Origin: Acidobacteriota bacterium
GTDB lineage: Bacteria > Acidobacteriota > Terriglobia > Terriglobales > Acidobacteriaceae
Length of the DNA: 41,940 nt
Direction of reading: 5' to 3'
Assembly: GCA_021778315.1 (NCBI GenBank)
Contig: JAJYCQ010000014.1
Location: forward strand, 1-41,940
The notes below the pieces were generated by a model, which saw only the letters and a list, made by a program, of their open reading frames with translations, made no database searches and was not told the DNA's origin. Shown piece after piece: positions 17,467 to 26,593 of this stretch; positions within the stretch are counted from its first letter, which is position 1; the number at the start of each line of letters is the position of its first letter. The position numbers were made by a program, and so were the translations under genes.

Positions 17467-18711
17467 TCAGGTGAGGGGCTGCTCTGACTCTAACCCATCC
17501 GCTCCGGTCGACGAGGGAGAGGCCGGACGGCGTCGGAGAAAACCGAGCAGCAGCCCGAGCAGCGCGCACGCAACCAGGCTCACCACCGCATCCGCCAGAA
17601 AACTCCCCGTAACCCCGTGCGACGTGTACGCTCGTCCGTCGATGATTTGCATATAGATCAGAGGGACAAGCGACGACGCGTTGAAGAGCCCGTACGTCGT
17701 AGCGGCAAGAGGGTTGCTCCGGCCGATCGTCTCAAACGAGATCGCCGTAATTCCCGTGTACGCCAGCGCCTGAAAAATATTCTCCCCGACCATCGCAATG
17801 CTGAAGGTCGCAGGCGTGTGATGCAGCAGCAGAAGGCTCGCGGTAAAGACCGCACCCGCTGCGCCGATCGCGAGATACAGCGGGCGCAACCGCATCAGTT
17901 TGGCGAACGGGGTGAACATCAGGCTGCCAAAGATTCCTGCCAGCGAAAGTCCCGAGCCTCCCACGACGCTGACGACGCGAGCCGACGCGTGGAAGTCATT
18001 GCCAAAGCCGCCCAGCGTATTCGTCAGAGCGAACGACGCGCACGGCGACGCGAAGAGTGCCAGCGCAACGAGAACCTCGCGCCGCCGCACCACCGCGATC
18101 ACCTCAACAAAGAATTGGCCGAAGCTCTCCCGAGCCAGTCGGCGATCCGGCCCCGGCGACGGCATCACCAGAAAGATCGCAGTCGGCACAAACACGACCA
18201 GCCCCAGAAGAACTGCGGCCAGCAGGAGAGGAAGTGCGCGAACAAGCTCGCCAGCCAGGATCGCCATCAGGCCATTGCCAGCGAAGGTCGCGGCCCACGT
18301 CCAGGAACTCAGCTTGCTCTCATCGTGCTGATGAACGATCGTGGCAAGCCATCCGCCAAGAGCGTTCGTGCACAACTGCGCGGACGCGAAGCCAAGCAGC
18401 ATCAGGACTTCGAGGACCTCGAGATGTGTACTGTAAAGCAGCCCACCCATGAGGCACAGCGCTGCCAGCGCCGCGAAGAGCGTAGCGTAAAACCGCCGAC
18501 TGAAGCGGACGTCCAGCATCGGCCCGAGCAGAAAGACTCCGATCCCTCCCGAAAAGACGGTGGCCGTGATGGAAGCGATCTGAGCCTCCGGTACATGCTG
18601 CGCGGCAAGCAGTTGCGGCAGAGGTACCGTGATGAATCCCGCGAAGAAGCCGAACGATAGATTGGACATGCCCATCAGCCAGATGGGTGCGGTGCGGCCG
18701 CGAAGGTTCAA
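17467..18711 (-). CDS. MFS transporter, 12-helix
   Basis: A 414-residue major-facilitator protein with about 12 membrane segments, starting at APIWLMGMSNLSFGFFAGFITVPLPQLL. The G/P-rich first helices, the long hydrophilic loop after helix 6 (PGPDRRLARESFGQFFVEVIAVVRRREV) and FLRRRP after the last helix are typical. Its overall look resembles AmpG/acetyl-CoA-transporter type permeases; the cargo is unknown. I chose TTG 18711 because GAGGAG lies six bases ahead; the frame is open to 18840 but the extra 43 residues are hydrophilic and not family-like. Divergent from the cyclophilin gene. Confidence 0.87.
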   Translation of the reverse strand: MNLRGRTAPIWLMGMSNLSFGFFAGFITVPLPQLLAAQHVPEAQIASITATVFSGGIGVFLLGPMLDVRFSRRFYATLFAALAALCLMGGLLYSTHLEVLEVLMLLGFASAQLCTNALGGWLATIVHQHDESKLSSWTWAATFAGNGLMAILAGELVRALPLLLAAVLLGLVVFVPTAIFLVMPSPGPDRRLARESFGQFFVEVIAVVRRREVLVALALFASPCASFALTNTLGGFGNDFHASARVVSVVGGSGLSLAGIFGSLMFTPFAKLMRLRPLYLAIGAAGAVFTASLLLLHHTPATFSIAMVGENIFQALAYTGITAISFETIGRSNPLAATTYGLFNASSLVPLIYMQIIDGRAYTSHGVTGSFLADAVVSLVACALLGLLLGFLRRRPASPSSTGADGLESEQPLT

Positions 18712-18891
18712 ACGAATCTCCTCAGATGGCGTGCGGTCGGGACCGACTTGCCCGTAGATGGAGAGTACACGGAACGCAGCGGCGCGGCCTAGAGGAATCT
18801 GCGCGCATACTTGCTGTTTATGATTGCTACAATCGCGCATGCAAATCTTTCAAGTGCTGCAGTTCTGTTTTGCCGGAAGGGTGGCTCGGTC

Positions 18892-20208
18892 ATGAAGCCA
18901 ACGAAGCTGCATACTCTCTCAGCGAAGCGCATGGCGGTGATCGCCGTGGGATTGCTGATCGTGCCGACAGTATGGGCGCAGACGCGCCAGCATCCCAGGC
19001 GTCCAGTCGCTACGGCACCGAAGCAGGTCGAGCCCACAGGGCCCACAGTAGTGATCGATACAACGATGGGCAGGATGACCTGCACGCTGTTTGAAAAACA
19101 GGCACCGCTGACGTCGGCGAACTTCGTAGGCCTCGCCGAAGGCTCCAAGGACTGGAAGGATCCCGCGACCGACAACATCGTCCACGGCAAGCCGTTCTAT
19201 GACGGAACCGCCCTCGCTGGTATGGCCGATGGGATCGTGGGTGGCGACAGACTAGGCATGTTGCGGGGGACAGCCGGCCCACCATTTCCTCCGGAGAAAA
19301 GTGGCCTCGGATTTGATCGCGCGGGGCTTCTGGTGATGGCGAAGTTCAGGCCGGAGCCAGATGCGCCAAAGGATCCGGACATGACGAGCAGCTCGATATT
19401 TTATGTGCTCGGCCAGCCGGATCGCGAGTACGACAACAGCGGCGGTACGGTCTTTGGGCAGTGCGACCAAGCATCCCTGCCGGTGGTCGCCGCCATCTCG
19501 CACGCGCTGCTGAGCACCGACAATCATCCCAACGCTCCCATTGCGATCAATCACATTGCGGTCGTTCGCCCGGGGCAGCCGATGCCCGCGATTGCGGCTG
19601 CCGTGCCGCTTGCCGACGTGACCCCGCAGCCAATGCCCATGCCCGCCGCGACGATTCCTGCACCCGATCCGACAGGCCCCCTCGCCGTCATCGACACCAC
19701 CATGGGCCCGCTCACCTGCAAGCTCTTCAGCAAGGAAACACCCCTAGCTGTCGCAAATTTTGTAGGCCTTGCCGAGGGCACGAAGGCCTGGAAAAATCCT
19801 GCAACCCACGTAGCCATGCATGGACGAAAGTTTTATAACGGCCTCAGTTTTCGCAGGGTCGTTCCGGACTTCATGATTCAAAATGCGGATATGCCCGGCG
19901 ACCCCTCCGGCGATGGCGATATCGGATTTCATTTTGCGAATGAGATTGTTCCGGGCCTCACGTTTGACCGGCCAGGCCGCCTCGCCTACGCGAATGCGGG
20001 GCCCAACACAAATGCGAGCGAGTTCTTCATTACCGAGCACCCGATCCATCGGCTCGATGGCGGCTATACGATCTTTGGGCAGTGCGACGACGCGTCCGTG
20101 AAGGTAGCCGAAGCGATCGCTCGGGTCCCTCGCGATGAACATAATCGCCCGCTGAAACCGGTGGTGATTCGTAGCGTCTCCATCGCCGATGTCGGCCCGA
20201 ACAGATGA
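18892..20208 (+). CDS. Secreted tandem cyclophilin-type peptidyl-prolyl isomerase
   Basis: A 438-residue exported protein (signal MKPTKLHTLSAKRMAVIAVGLL...VWAQ) with two cyclophilin domains, each beginning VIDTTMG. The second (about 250-435) keeps the active-site segments FRRVVPDFMIQNAD, TNASEFFITEHP and LDGGYTIFGQ and should catalyse proline isomerisation in the periplasm. The first (about 50-205) has lost the FxRVxPxFMxQ motif (YDGTALAGMADGIVGGD instead) and looks catalytically dead. ATG 18892 follows GGAAGGGTGG; an upstream in-frame ATG at 18811 is less likely. A strong bidirectional hairpin follows. Confidence 0.9.
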   Translation: MKPTKLHTLSAKRMAVIAVGLLIVPTVWAQTRQHPRRPVATAPKQVEPTGPTVVIDTTMGRMTCTLFEKQAPLTSANFVGLAEGSKDWKDPATDNIVHGKPFYDGTALAGMADGIVGGDRLGMLRGTAGPPFPPEKSGLGFDRAGLLVMAKFRPEPDAPKDPDMTSSSIFYVLGQPDREYDNSGGTVFGQCDQASLPVVAAISHALLSTDNHPNAPIAINHIAVVRPGQPMPAIAAAVPLADVTPQPMPMPAATIPAPDPTGPLAVIDTTMGPLTCKLFSKETPLAVANFVGLAEGTKAWKNPATHVAMHGRKFYNGLSFRRVVPDFMIQNADMPGDPSGDGDIGFHFANEIVPGLTFDRPGRLAYANAGPNTNASEFFITEHPIHRLDGGYTIFGQCDDASVKVAEAIARVPRDEHNRPLKPVVIRSVSIADVGPNR

Positions 20209-20247
20209 CGAGGAGAAGCCTCCCCGCGTGAAGATCACCACTGAAAC

Positions 20248-20280
20248 ACAACGGGCGAGCCTGAATGGCTCGCCCGTTGT
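20248..20280. terminator. Bidirectional terminator-like hairpin between cyclophilin gene and metK
   Basis: A perfect 14-bp stem (ACAACGGGCGAGCC / GGCTCGCCCGTTGT, loop TGAAT) lies in the 90-base gap between two convergent genes. There is no long T-run on either side (only GTGTTTC on the metK side), so it may stop transcription weakly or protect 3' ends. Confidence 0.7.
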
Positions 20281-20298
20281 CTGTTGTGCGAGGTGCGA

Positions 20299-21471
20299 TT
20301 ACTTGGCTGCGAACTCTGCCGCGGCGCCTAATTTCAACGCTGCTGCTTTGTCCGTCGCTTCCCACGTGAAGGCTTCGCCGGTGCGGCCAAAGTGGCCGTA
20401 CGCCGCAGTCTGCTGGAAAATGGGGCGGCGCAGGTCGAGGCTCTCGATGATGCCCTTCGGAGTGAGCTTGAAGTTCTCGCGAACGAGTTCGATCAGGCGC
20501 GGCTCGGAGACCTTTCCCGTGCCAAACGTGTCCACCCGGATGCTCACCGGCTCAGCGACACCAATCGCATACGCCAGTTGAACTTCAACCCGGCTCGCGA
20601 GTCCGGCTGCGACGATATTCTTCGCAACGTACCGCGCCATATAAGCCGCCGAGCGATCGACCTTGGTAGCGTCCTTGCCGGAGAACGCCCCTCCGCCATG
20701 ACGGCCCATGCCGCCATAGGTGTCGACGATGATCTTGCGGCCGGTCAAGCCGGTATCACCCATCGGTCCGCCGATGACGAAGCGTCCAGTCGGGTTGATG
20801 TGATACTTCGTGTGGGCATCGAGCAGCGCCGCAGGGATCACAGCCTGGATCACATGCTCCATAATTTCTGCGCGCAGTTGCTCGTTGTGGACCTCTTCCG
20901 CATGCTGCGTAGAGATGACCACGGCATCGACGCGAATCGGCTTGTGGTTCGAATCGTACTCGACCGTGACCTGCGACTTCCCGTCCGGGCGAAGGTACGG
21001 CAGCTTGCCGTTCTTGCGGACTTCCGTCAGCTTGTGCGCGAGCTTGTGCGCCAGCCAGATCGGTGTAGGCATCAGCTCGGGAGTTTCGTTCGTGGCATAG
21101 CCGAACATCATGCCCTGGTCGCCAGCGCCGCCCGTGTCAACGCCTTGCGCGATGTCGGGGGACTGGCGGTTGATGGTGGACACAACGGCGCAGGTCTTGG
21201 AGTCGAAGCCCTTGAGCGCGTCGTCATAACCGATCTTGTTGACGGTGTCGCGGACCAGGGTCTGGAAGTCGACATAGGCCTTGGTGGTAATCTCTCCGGC
21301 GACGACCACCAGGCCGGTGCACGTGAGGGTCTCGCACGCAACGCGGCTGTACGGGTCTTCTGCGAGGCAGGCGTCGAGGATGGCGTCAGAGATCTGGTCG
21401 GCGATCTTGTCGGGATGACCTTCGGTCACGGACTCACTGGTAAATAGGAAACGATCGGTGTTGGTAGACAA
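20299..21471 (-). CDS. metK: S-adenosylmethionine synthetase
   Basis: MetK joins ATP and methionine to SAM, the main methyl donor. All hallmarks are present: [24 protein letters not shown] at the N-terminus, [12 protein letters not shown], the loop [17 protein letters not shown] and [22 protein letters not shown]. Length 390 is normal. The start is TTG, with AAGGAG nine bases ahead. It has its own predicted promoter (21648-21676) and a leader of about 170 bases with a marked secondary structure, which suggests control at the RNA level. Confidence 0.97.
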   Translation of the reverse strand: MSTNTDRFLFTSESVTEGHPDKIADQISDAILDACLAEDPYSRVACETLTCTGLVVVAGEITTKAYVDFQTLVRDTVNKIGYDDALKGFDSKTCAVVSTINRQSPDIAQGVDTGGAGDQGMMFGYATNETPELMPTPIWLAHKLAHKLTEVRKNGKLPYLRPDGKSQVTVEYDSNHKPIRVDAVVISTQHAEEVHNEQLRAEIMEHVIQAVIPAALLDAHTKYHINPTGRFVIGGPMGDTGLTGRKIIVDTYGGMGRHGGGAFSGKDATKVDRSAAYMARYVAKNIVAAGLASRVEVQLAYAIGVAEPVSIRVDTFGTGKVSEPRLIELVRENFKLTPKGIIESLDLRRPIFQQTAAYGHFGRTGEAFTWEATDKAAALKLGAAAEFAAK

Positions 21472-21547
21472 AGCGGGAAGCTCCTTAGCTCAGATAGCCG
21501 GACACGCCCGCTGCTGGCGTACAACCTGCCAGAGAACAGAGCGCCCG

Positions 21548-21607
21548 ACGACCGGCCCCTCGTGCTGGATGTGCCACGGGCGTGGCCCAGCATTGGTCTC
21601 CGGTCGT
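21548..21607 (-). promoter_or_regulatory. Three-tier stem structure in the metK leader (candidate cis-regulatory RNA)
   Basis: Read on the minus strand, an outer 8-bp stem (ACGACCGG / CCGGTCGT) encloses an internal loop (AGACCAA opposite CGAGGGG). A 6-bp stem follows (TGCTGG / CCAGCA), then a one-sided ACAT bulge and a terminal 5-bp hairpin (GCCAC-GCCC-GTGGC). It lies 77-136 bases ahead of the metK start codon and inside the predicted transcript. I could not match it from memory to SAM-I to SAM-VI or SAH riboswitch consensus sequences. A further short stem (CTGGC / GCCAG) follows nearer the gene. Confidence 0.5.
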
Positions 21608-21647
21608 TCTGCCTGCACGATGCAAATCGAATCGGCGGAACCTCTCT

Positions 21648-21676
21648 ATTCTACCTACAGATGCACTTCCCACCAA
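21648..21676 (-). promoter_or_regulatory. Predicted metK promoter
   Basis: On the minus strand TTGGTG (21676-21671) and TAGAAT (21653-21648) are separated by exactly 17 bases, a good sigma70-type arrangement. It would start transcription near 21641, giving a leader of about 170 bases. Confidence 0.55.
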
Positions 21677-21707
21677 CGGAGATCAGCCGGAGTCGATTTT
21701 CCGGGCC

Positions 21708-21767
21708 TGAGTGGCAAGCCTCGGGATTGAGTGGCAAGCTCGGGGACTGAGTGGGAACCTTCGCGAT
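21708..21767. repeat. Three tandem 20-bp repeats upstream of the metK promoter
   Basis: TGAGTGGCAAGCCTCGGGAT, TGAGTGGCAAGCTCGGGGAC and TGAGTGGGAACCTTCGCGAT follow one another with no gap, at a period of exactly 20 bases. They begin 32 bases upstream of the -35 box of metK. They lie outside any gene. Confidence 0.75.
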
Positions 21768-21840
21768 TTCGCTGCAAGCAACATGCCCCCGAACATGAAT
21801 CGCGCCTTCCCCCAGCTCCACCACACCCTCTACCGGCAAG

Positions 21841-21871
21841 AAAAAGCGCCAGAGACAATCGTCTCTGGCGC
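21841..21871 (-). terminator. Intrinsic terminator of the phosphoesterase gene
   Basis: On the minus strand a perfect 11-bp hairpin (GCGCCAGAGAC / GTCTCTGGCGC, loop GATT) is followed at once by TTTTT. It lies 22 bases past the stop of the phosphoesterase gene and separates it from metK. Confidence 0.9.
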
Positions 21872-21892
21872 CACTCCCTCAATCCCACAACC

Positions 21893-24850
21893 TCACATCG
21901 TTGTAGGAGTACACGTGCTATGCCCGAGCACCTGGTCCGTAATCGGTGTCGGAGGAGCCGGAGGAGTCGCCCACGGAATATTCGTGAAGTCAAAGAACTC
22001 CAGCATATTCGGCTGCACCGCATCCCTCGCCGTCAAGTGCGCCGACGCCCCGATAAACCGGTTCTCGACAAACTTGATAATCGCCGTATGATCCATCGGC
22101 GTATGCGAAACATAGTGCTTCCGCGTAAACGGCGAGATCACAATGTTCGGAACCCGGAACCCAAGCTGCGCCGCAAACCCATACTTCGCCGCCGCATCCG
22201 TCGACGTCGCTCCCGGATCAGCCGACACCAGGTCGCAATGCGTCGTCGGTGTTCCTCCCGTCGGCACGCAGGGGTTGTACGTATCCGGGTTCACCGCAAT
22301 CTGCGAGATATCCGGAATCGGTCCCAGCGAAGCATCCGTATAGTCATTCGAATGTCCCGGCACCGGAGGCACATGGTCATACGGTCCGCCGCCCTCGTCA
22401 TAGCTCAGGAAGAACACCGAGCTCTTCCACTCCGGGCTCGCCATCAGCGAATTCACCACCTTCGCCACCTGCACCTGTCCTGACAGAATCTCCTGCCCCG
22501 ATCCCGGATGCTCATCGTTATTCCCATACCCCGCCTCAATAAACGAGAAGCTCGGCAGCGTCCCATTCGTCAGGTCCGTATAGTACTGCGACAGCGGCGC
22601 CACATGCGTCGGATCGATGCAGAATGAGTTCGACGCATCGCCCACCACACTCGACGCCTGCGTCGGTGCCGTGCACGCCGCCCCCGTCGGATTCATGTAC
22701 ATGTACTTGTTCGCATACCCAAAGTAGCTGAAGTCCGTCCCCGGATACTCCGACGATCCGCCCGTGCACTCATTCGCCTGCAGGCACTGCCCCTGCGTCA
22801 CCGTGTAGTAAATCTTCCACGACACCGACGCCGCATCCAGCTCCTGAAAGATCGTCTCAATCTGCAACTGCGGCAGGTGATCGTTGCTCCCCGGATCAAA
22901 CACCAGTCCCTGCGTCGTCCCGCCCGTGAACGTCGCAATCCGGTTGTCGATGCTCTTGCTCGACACCGGCGAGAACCATCTATCCGACACCGCAAACTGC
23001 GAAGCCATGTAGTAGTAGTAGTTCAAATAGCCCTGGTCGTAATACCCCATCGCCCGCTTACCCGTCGTGTCCGTAAACGATCCCGAACACACGCCCGAAG
23101 CGTTGCAGCTATTCGCAAACCCTTCCGCCGTATGCACAAACCCGTCCATATTAATCGGCCGCGTCGTGCTGAAGTCCCAGCGATACACATCGCCATAGCT
23201 CTCCAGCCACGACGAGCTCTCATCATCGATGCACGTGCTCGCAAACTTGAACGGGGAATACGCCGTGCCCTGGTCATCCTGGTTGCTGATCGTCGTCAGC
23301 TTGTCATCGATGCCGTCCACGTTATACGTCTTCCCGTCCTCGCCCACATCCCATCCCAGCTGCTGGCGATACGGATTAAGCATCCCGAAGTAGTTGTCGA
23401 ACGAGTGGTTCTCCTGCAGCATGAACACCACGTGGCTGATCTGCTGCAGGCTCGCCTGCGACACCACCGAAACCGATGTGCTCGACGTCGCCTTCGTTCC
23501 ATTCAGCCCCGTCACCGTTGCCGTATACGTCGTCGCCGCCGCCGGTGTCACCACCTGCGTTCCGCCCGTTCCCGGCAGCGAGTAGCTGCTGCCATCCGTT
23601 CCCGTAATCGTCACGCCCGCGCCATACGTCGTCGTCACGCTCAGCGTTGACGAAGACCCCGCCGTGATCGACAGCGGACTCGCCGTCATCCCCACCGTCG
23701 GTGGTCCCGGAACCGTTACCGTCACATTGCTCGTCGCAGCTCCGCCGCAGTTATCCCACTGCACCACCGTCGCCGTATTCGACCCCGCGTTCATCGCCAC
23801 CGGAGTATTGATCGACGCCGTGGCCGTCTTGTACACCAAATTTCCACCCAGATAAATGCCCATCGCCGCAATGCCTGAACCGCACGTCGTCGTCCCGCCC
23901 GTCGCCACAAAATTCACCGGAGACGCCACCGTGCTCCCATTCGTCGGAGCCGTAATCACTACGCCGTTCTGCGTACTTCCTCCCGGCACCGTGAACGTCA
24001 CCGACGAATTCGCCGACCCGCCACAGTTATCCCACTGCACCACCACCGCCGTATGCAACCCGCCTGGAACCGGCAGCCCCGCATTAATGCTGCTTCCGTT
24101 CACCTTGTAGGCCAGCGTGTTGTTCATGTACACGCCCATCGCCGCAATGCCCGAACCGCACGTCGTCGTCCCGCCCGTCGCCACAAAATTCACCGGCGAC
24201 GCCACCGTCGCTCCACTCGCCGGAGCCGAGATCACCACGCCGTTCTGCGTACTTCCCCCCGGCACCGTAAAGTTCACCGTCGAATTCGCCGACCCTCCGC
24301 AGTTGTCCCACTGCACCACCACCGCCGTGTGCAGCCCACCCGGAACCGTCAATGCTGTATTAATGCTGCTGCCGTTCACCTTGTAGGCCAGCGTGTTGTT
24401 CATGTAAATGCCCATCGCTGCAATGCCCGGAGCGCAAGTCGTCGTCCCCGCCGTCGCCACAAAATTCACCGGAGAGCTCACCGTGCTGTTATTTGCAGGA
24501 GCCGAAATCACCACGCCATTCTGCGTGCTTCCACCCGGAACCGTAAAATTCACCGCCGCGTTCGTCGACCCGCCGCAGTTGTCCCACTCCACCACCACCG
24601 CCTGGTGCAGCCCCCCGGGCTCCGGCAGGCTCGCATTCAGGCTGCCCCCGTTCGTCTTGTAGACCAACGAGTTGCTCACGTAAATGCCCATCGCCGCAAC
24701 GCCGCTCGAACAAGCCGTCGTCGCACTCGCAACAATGTTCACCGGAGAACTCACGGTCGCACCATTGCTCGGGCTGCTAATCACGACCGTGGCCAAAGCC
24801 GGAGTCGCTACGATACACATCAGGGAGAGGAGGAAAATACAAGTCTTCAC
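21893..24850 (-). CDS. Secreted phosphoesterase (acid phosphatase / phospholipase C family) with four N-terminal Ig-like repeats
   Basis: A 985-residue exported enzyme (signal MKTCIFLLSLMCIVATPALA). Residues 22-384 are four tandem ~90-residue repeats, each with the form VxISxPxxGxTVxSPVNF ... AAMGIY ... VVQWDNCGG, and each with a Cys pair that could form a disulfide. An Ig-like linker (385-464) follows. The catalytic phosphoesterase domain starts at HVVFMLQENHSFDNYFG (E480, N481, H482) and includes YDEGGGPYDHVPP and PMDHTAIIKFVENRF, the metal-binding blocks of the PF04185 family. It may release phosphate from phospholipids or other esters outside the cell. Start is GTG with AAAGGA ahead; an intrinsic terminator follows. 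Confidence 0.9.
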   Translation of the reverse strand: MKTCIFLLSLMCIVATPALATVVISSPSNGATVSSPVNIVASATTACSSGVAAMGIYVSNSLVYKTNGGSLNASLPEPGGLHQAVVVEWDNCGGSTNAAVNFTVPGGSTQNGVVISAPANNSTVSSPVNFVATAGTTTCAPGIAAMGIYMNNTLAYKVNGSSINTALTVPGGLHTAVVVQWDNCGGSANSTVNFTVPGGSTQNGVVISAPASGATVASPVNFVATGGTTTCGSGIAAMGVYMNNTLAYKVNGSSINAGLPVPGGLHTAVVVQWDNCGGSANSSVTFTVPGGSTQNGVVITAPTNGSTVASPVNFVATGGTTTCGSGIAAMGIYLGGNLVYKTATASINTPVAMNAGSNTATVVQWDNCGGAATSNVTVTVPGPPTVGMTASPLSITAGSSSTLSVTTTYGAGVTITGTDGSSYSLPGTGGTQVVTPAAATTYTATVTGLNGTKATSSTSVSVVSQASLQQISHVVFMLQENHSFDNYFGMLNPYRQQLGWDVGEDGKTYNVDGIDDKLTTISNQDDQGTAYSPFKFASTCIDDESSSWLESYGDVYRWDFSTTRPINMDGFVHTAEGFANSCNASGVCSGSFTDTTGKRAMGYYDQGYLNYYYYMASQFAVSDRWFSPVSSKSIDNRIATFTGGTTQGLVFDPGSNDHLPQLQIETIFQELDAASVSWKIYYTVTQGQCLQANECTGGSSEYPGTDFSYFGYANKYMYMNPTGAACTAPTQASSVVGDASNSFCIDPTHVAPLSQYYTDLTNGTLPSFSFIEAGYGNNDEHPGSGQEILSGQVQVAKVVNSLMASPEWKSSVFFLSYDEGGGPYDHVPPVPGHSNDYTDASLGPIPDISQIAVNPDTYNPCVPTGGTPTTHCDLVSADPGATSTDAAAKYGFAAQLGFRVPNIVISPFTRKHYVSHTPMDHTAIIKFVENRFIGASAHLTARDAVQPNMLEFFDFTNIPWATPPAPPTPITDQVLGHSTCTPTTM
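23699..24787 (-). repeat. Four tandem ~270-276-bp coding repeats
   Basis: The repeats of the phosphoesterase are also visible in DNA: 24787-24515, 24514-24239, 24238-23963 and 23962-23699. Units 2 and 3 are the most alike (for example, GCGTGTTGTTCATGTA in + orientation occurs in both), while units 1 and 4 have drifted. This points to recent unequal duplication of the central unit. Confidence 0.8.
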
Positions 24851-25189
24851 GGGTATTCCTTTGTCGAATCTGCTGCAACCTCCGTCTCGGTCTTCTGGCA
24901 GAGGTTGGCGATTCAGATCATGATTCTCTCACCGCAGCGGCCCGGATGGAGATAAAAATTTCAGAATTTCAGAGTTCTGTCAAAGATATGTGCGCTATAG
25001 CCAGTAGGATGCACGTTTCGCCCCACAGATAGCCTGCCCTCCCAGCCACCCACCCTCACCCCATCAACAATCTTCCGCACCCCTCTTCCCCCCACCAAAA
25101 TCTCCACGCCCGCGCCCTTCTGAACTATAAAGTTACGTACCGCCTCCACACCCATTCCCCGGCTCCAACGCCAGCAAGAAACGGACACC
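24851..25189. other. Divergent intergenic region, phosphoesterase / fucosidase
   Basis: About 340 bases without a gene between two divergent starts. On the minus strand a TTGACA (24983-24978) followed by a T-rich stretch may be the -35 of the phosphoesterase gene; the -10 box is unclear. A short direct repeat (ATTTCAGAATTTCAGAG) overlaps it. The half near the fucosidase gene is C-rich and shows no clear signal. Confidence 0.4.
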
Positions 25190-26581
25190 ATGACCAGACC
25201 CACCCTGCGCTCCGGCCTCACCTGGGCTCTCCTCCTTCTCCTCAGCCTCTCCCCGCTCGCCGCCGCGCAAACCGCCCCCATGGTCACCGACCCCGGCGCC
25301 GCCGCCCGCATCGCCTGGTGGCGCGACGCCAAGTTCGGCCTCTTCATGCACTGGGGCGTCTACTCCATCCCCGGCCGCGGCGAGTGGGTCCAGTGGAACG
25401 AGCAGATCCCCGTCGACCAGTACGCCAAGCTCGCACAGCAGTTCAACCCCGATCACTTCGACCCCGACGCCTGGGCCGCCATCGCCAAATCCGCCGGCAT
25501 GAAGTACACCGTCCTCACCGCCCGCCACCACGACGGCTTCGCCCTCTTCGACGACCCCGGCAGCGACTTCACCTCCGTGAAATCCGCCGCTCACCGCGAC
25601 TTCGTCGCCGCCTACGTCACCGCCGTCCGCAAAGCCGGCCTCCGCGTCGGCCTCTATTACTCCCCGCTCGACTGGCGCTACCCCGGTTTCTTCTTCCCTC
25701 AGCTCTACCAGGCCAACGCCATCCAGCTCCGTGACCAGTACCATCGCCAGCTCAACCAGCTCGCCTCCAACTACGGCAAGCTAGACATCCTCTGGTTCGA
25801 CGGTGGTGGCGTCGACTGGCTCGGCTTCGGTGGAGTGGAGTTCAAAGGCAACTGGCACGCCCGCCCTAAAACCCAGCCCTACACCGGCTCCTTCTCCTGG
25901 CAGGACGTCGCCGCCGTCGCCAATCTCCGCAAGCTCCAACCCTCCCTCATCCTCAACGACCGAACCGACGCCCCCGCCGACTTCCGCTCCCGCGAAGGCG
26001 ACGCCGCCATGGGAGACTTCAACAACCAGCATCCCTGGGAGCTCTGCACCACCCTCACCACCGGAGCCTGGGGCTATCAGCCCAACGCCCCCATCAAGTC
26101 CCTCGACGAAGTCCTCCGTCTCCTCATCGGAGCCGTCGGCCGCGACGGCAACCTCCTCCTCAACGTCGGCCCCCGCCCCGACGGCCAGATCGAGCCCGCC
26201 CAGGCCGCCCGCCTCCGCGAAGTCGGCGACTGGCTCCAAAAATACGGCGAGAGCATCTACTCCACCCGCGGTGGCCCCTACCTCCCCGGAGACTTCGGAG
26301 TCTCCACCTACCGCGACCACACCATCTATCTCCACATCCTCCACCCCACCGCCCACACCCTCGATCTCCCACCCCTCCCCGCCACCGTTTCCTCCTGCTC
26401 CGTCCTCACCGGAGGCCAAGCCACCTGCACCCAGACCGTCGCCGGAATCGACATCACCCTCACCGGCAACCCCGACAACCCCGACAACCCCGACACCATC
26501 GTCGCCCTATCCCTTGACTCGCCCGCCGCAGACATCCCCCTCATCGCCACCCACATCACCCCCAAGCCCGCAAAGGAATAG
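25190..26581 (+). CDS. Alpha-L-fucosidase, GH29
   Basis: A 463-residue exported enzyme (signal peptide ending LAAAQ) that removes alpha-L-fucose from glycans. The start of the barrel WWRDAKFGLFMHWGVYSIPGRGEWVQW, the loop TARHHDGFALFD and the nucleophile D204 in LDILWFDGGG are classic for GH29. The C-terminal beta domain (about 365-463) is short, and near its end it holds the triplet repeat NPDNPDNPD. The acid/base residue is poorly conserved in the family and is not assigned here. It stands alone, convergent with the hotdog/SDR gene. Confidence 0.94.
   Translation: MTRPTLRSGLTWALLLLLSLSPLAAAQTAPMVTDPGAAARIAWWRDAKFGLFMHWGVYSIPGRGEWVQWNEQIPVDQYAKLAQQFNPDHFDPDAWAAIAKSAGMKYTVLTARHHDGFALFDDPGSDFTSVKSAAHRDFVAAYVTAVRKAGLRVGLYYSPLDWRYPGFFFPQLYQANAIQLRDQYHRQLNQLASNYGKLDILWFDGGGVDWLGFGGVEFKGNWHARPKTQPYTGSFSWQDVAAVANLRKLQPSLILNDRTDAPADFRSREGDAAMGDFNNQHPWELCTTLTTGAWGYQPNAPIKSLDEVLRLLIGAVGRDGNLLLNVGPRPDGQIEPAQAARLREVGDWLQKYGESIYSTRGGPYLPGDFGVSTYRDHTIYLHILHPTAHTLDLPPLPATVSSCSVLTGGQATCTQTVAGIDITLTGNPDNPDNPDTIVALSLDSPAADIPLIATHITPKPAKE
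26468..26494. repeat. In-frame 9-bp tandem repeat in the fucosidase gene
   Basis: AACCCCGAC is repeated three times exactly, coding Asn-Pro-Asp three times near the C-terminus. The copy number can change without breaking the frame. Confidence 0.85.
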
Positions 26582-26593
26582 CCTCACCCCCAG

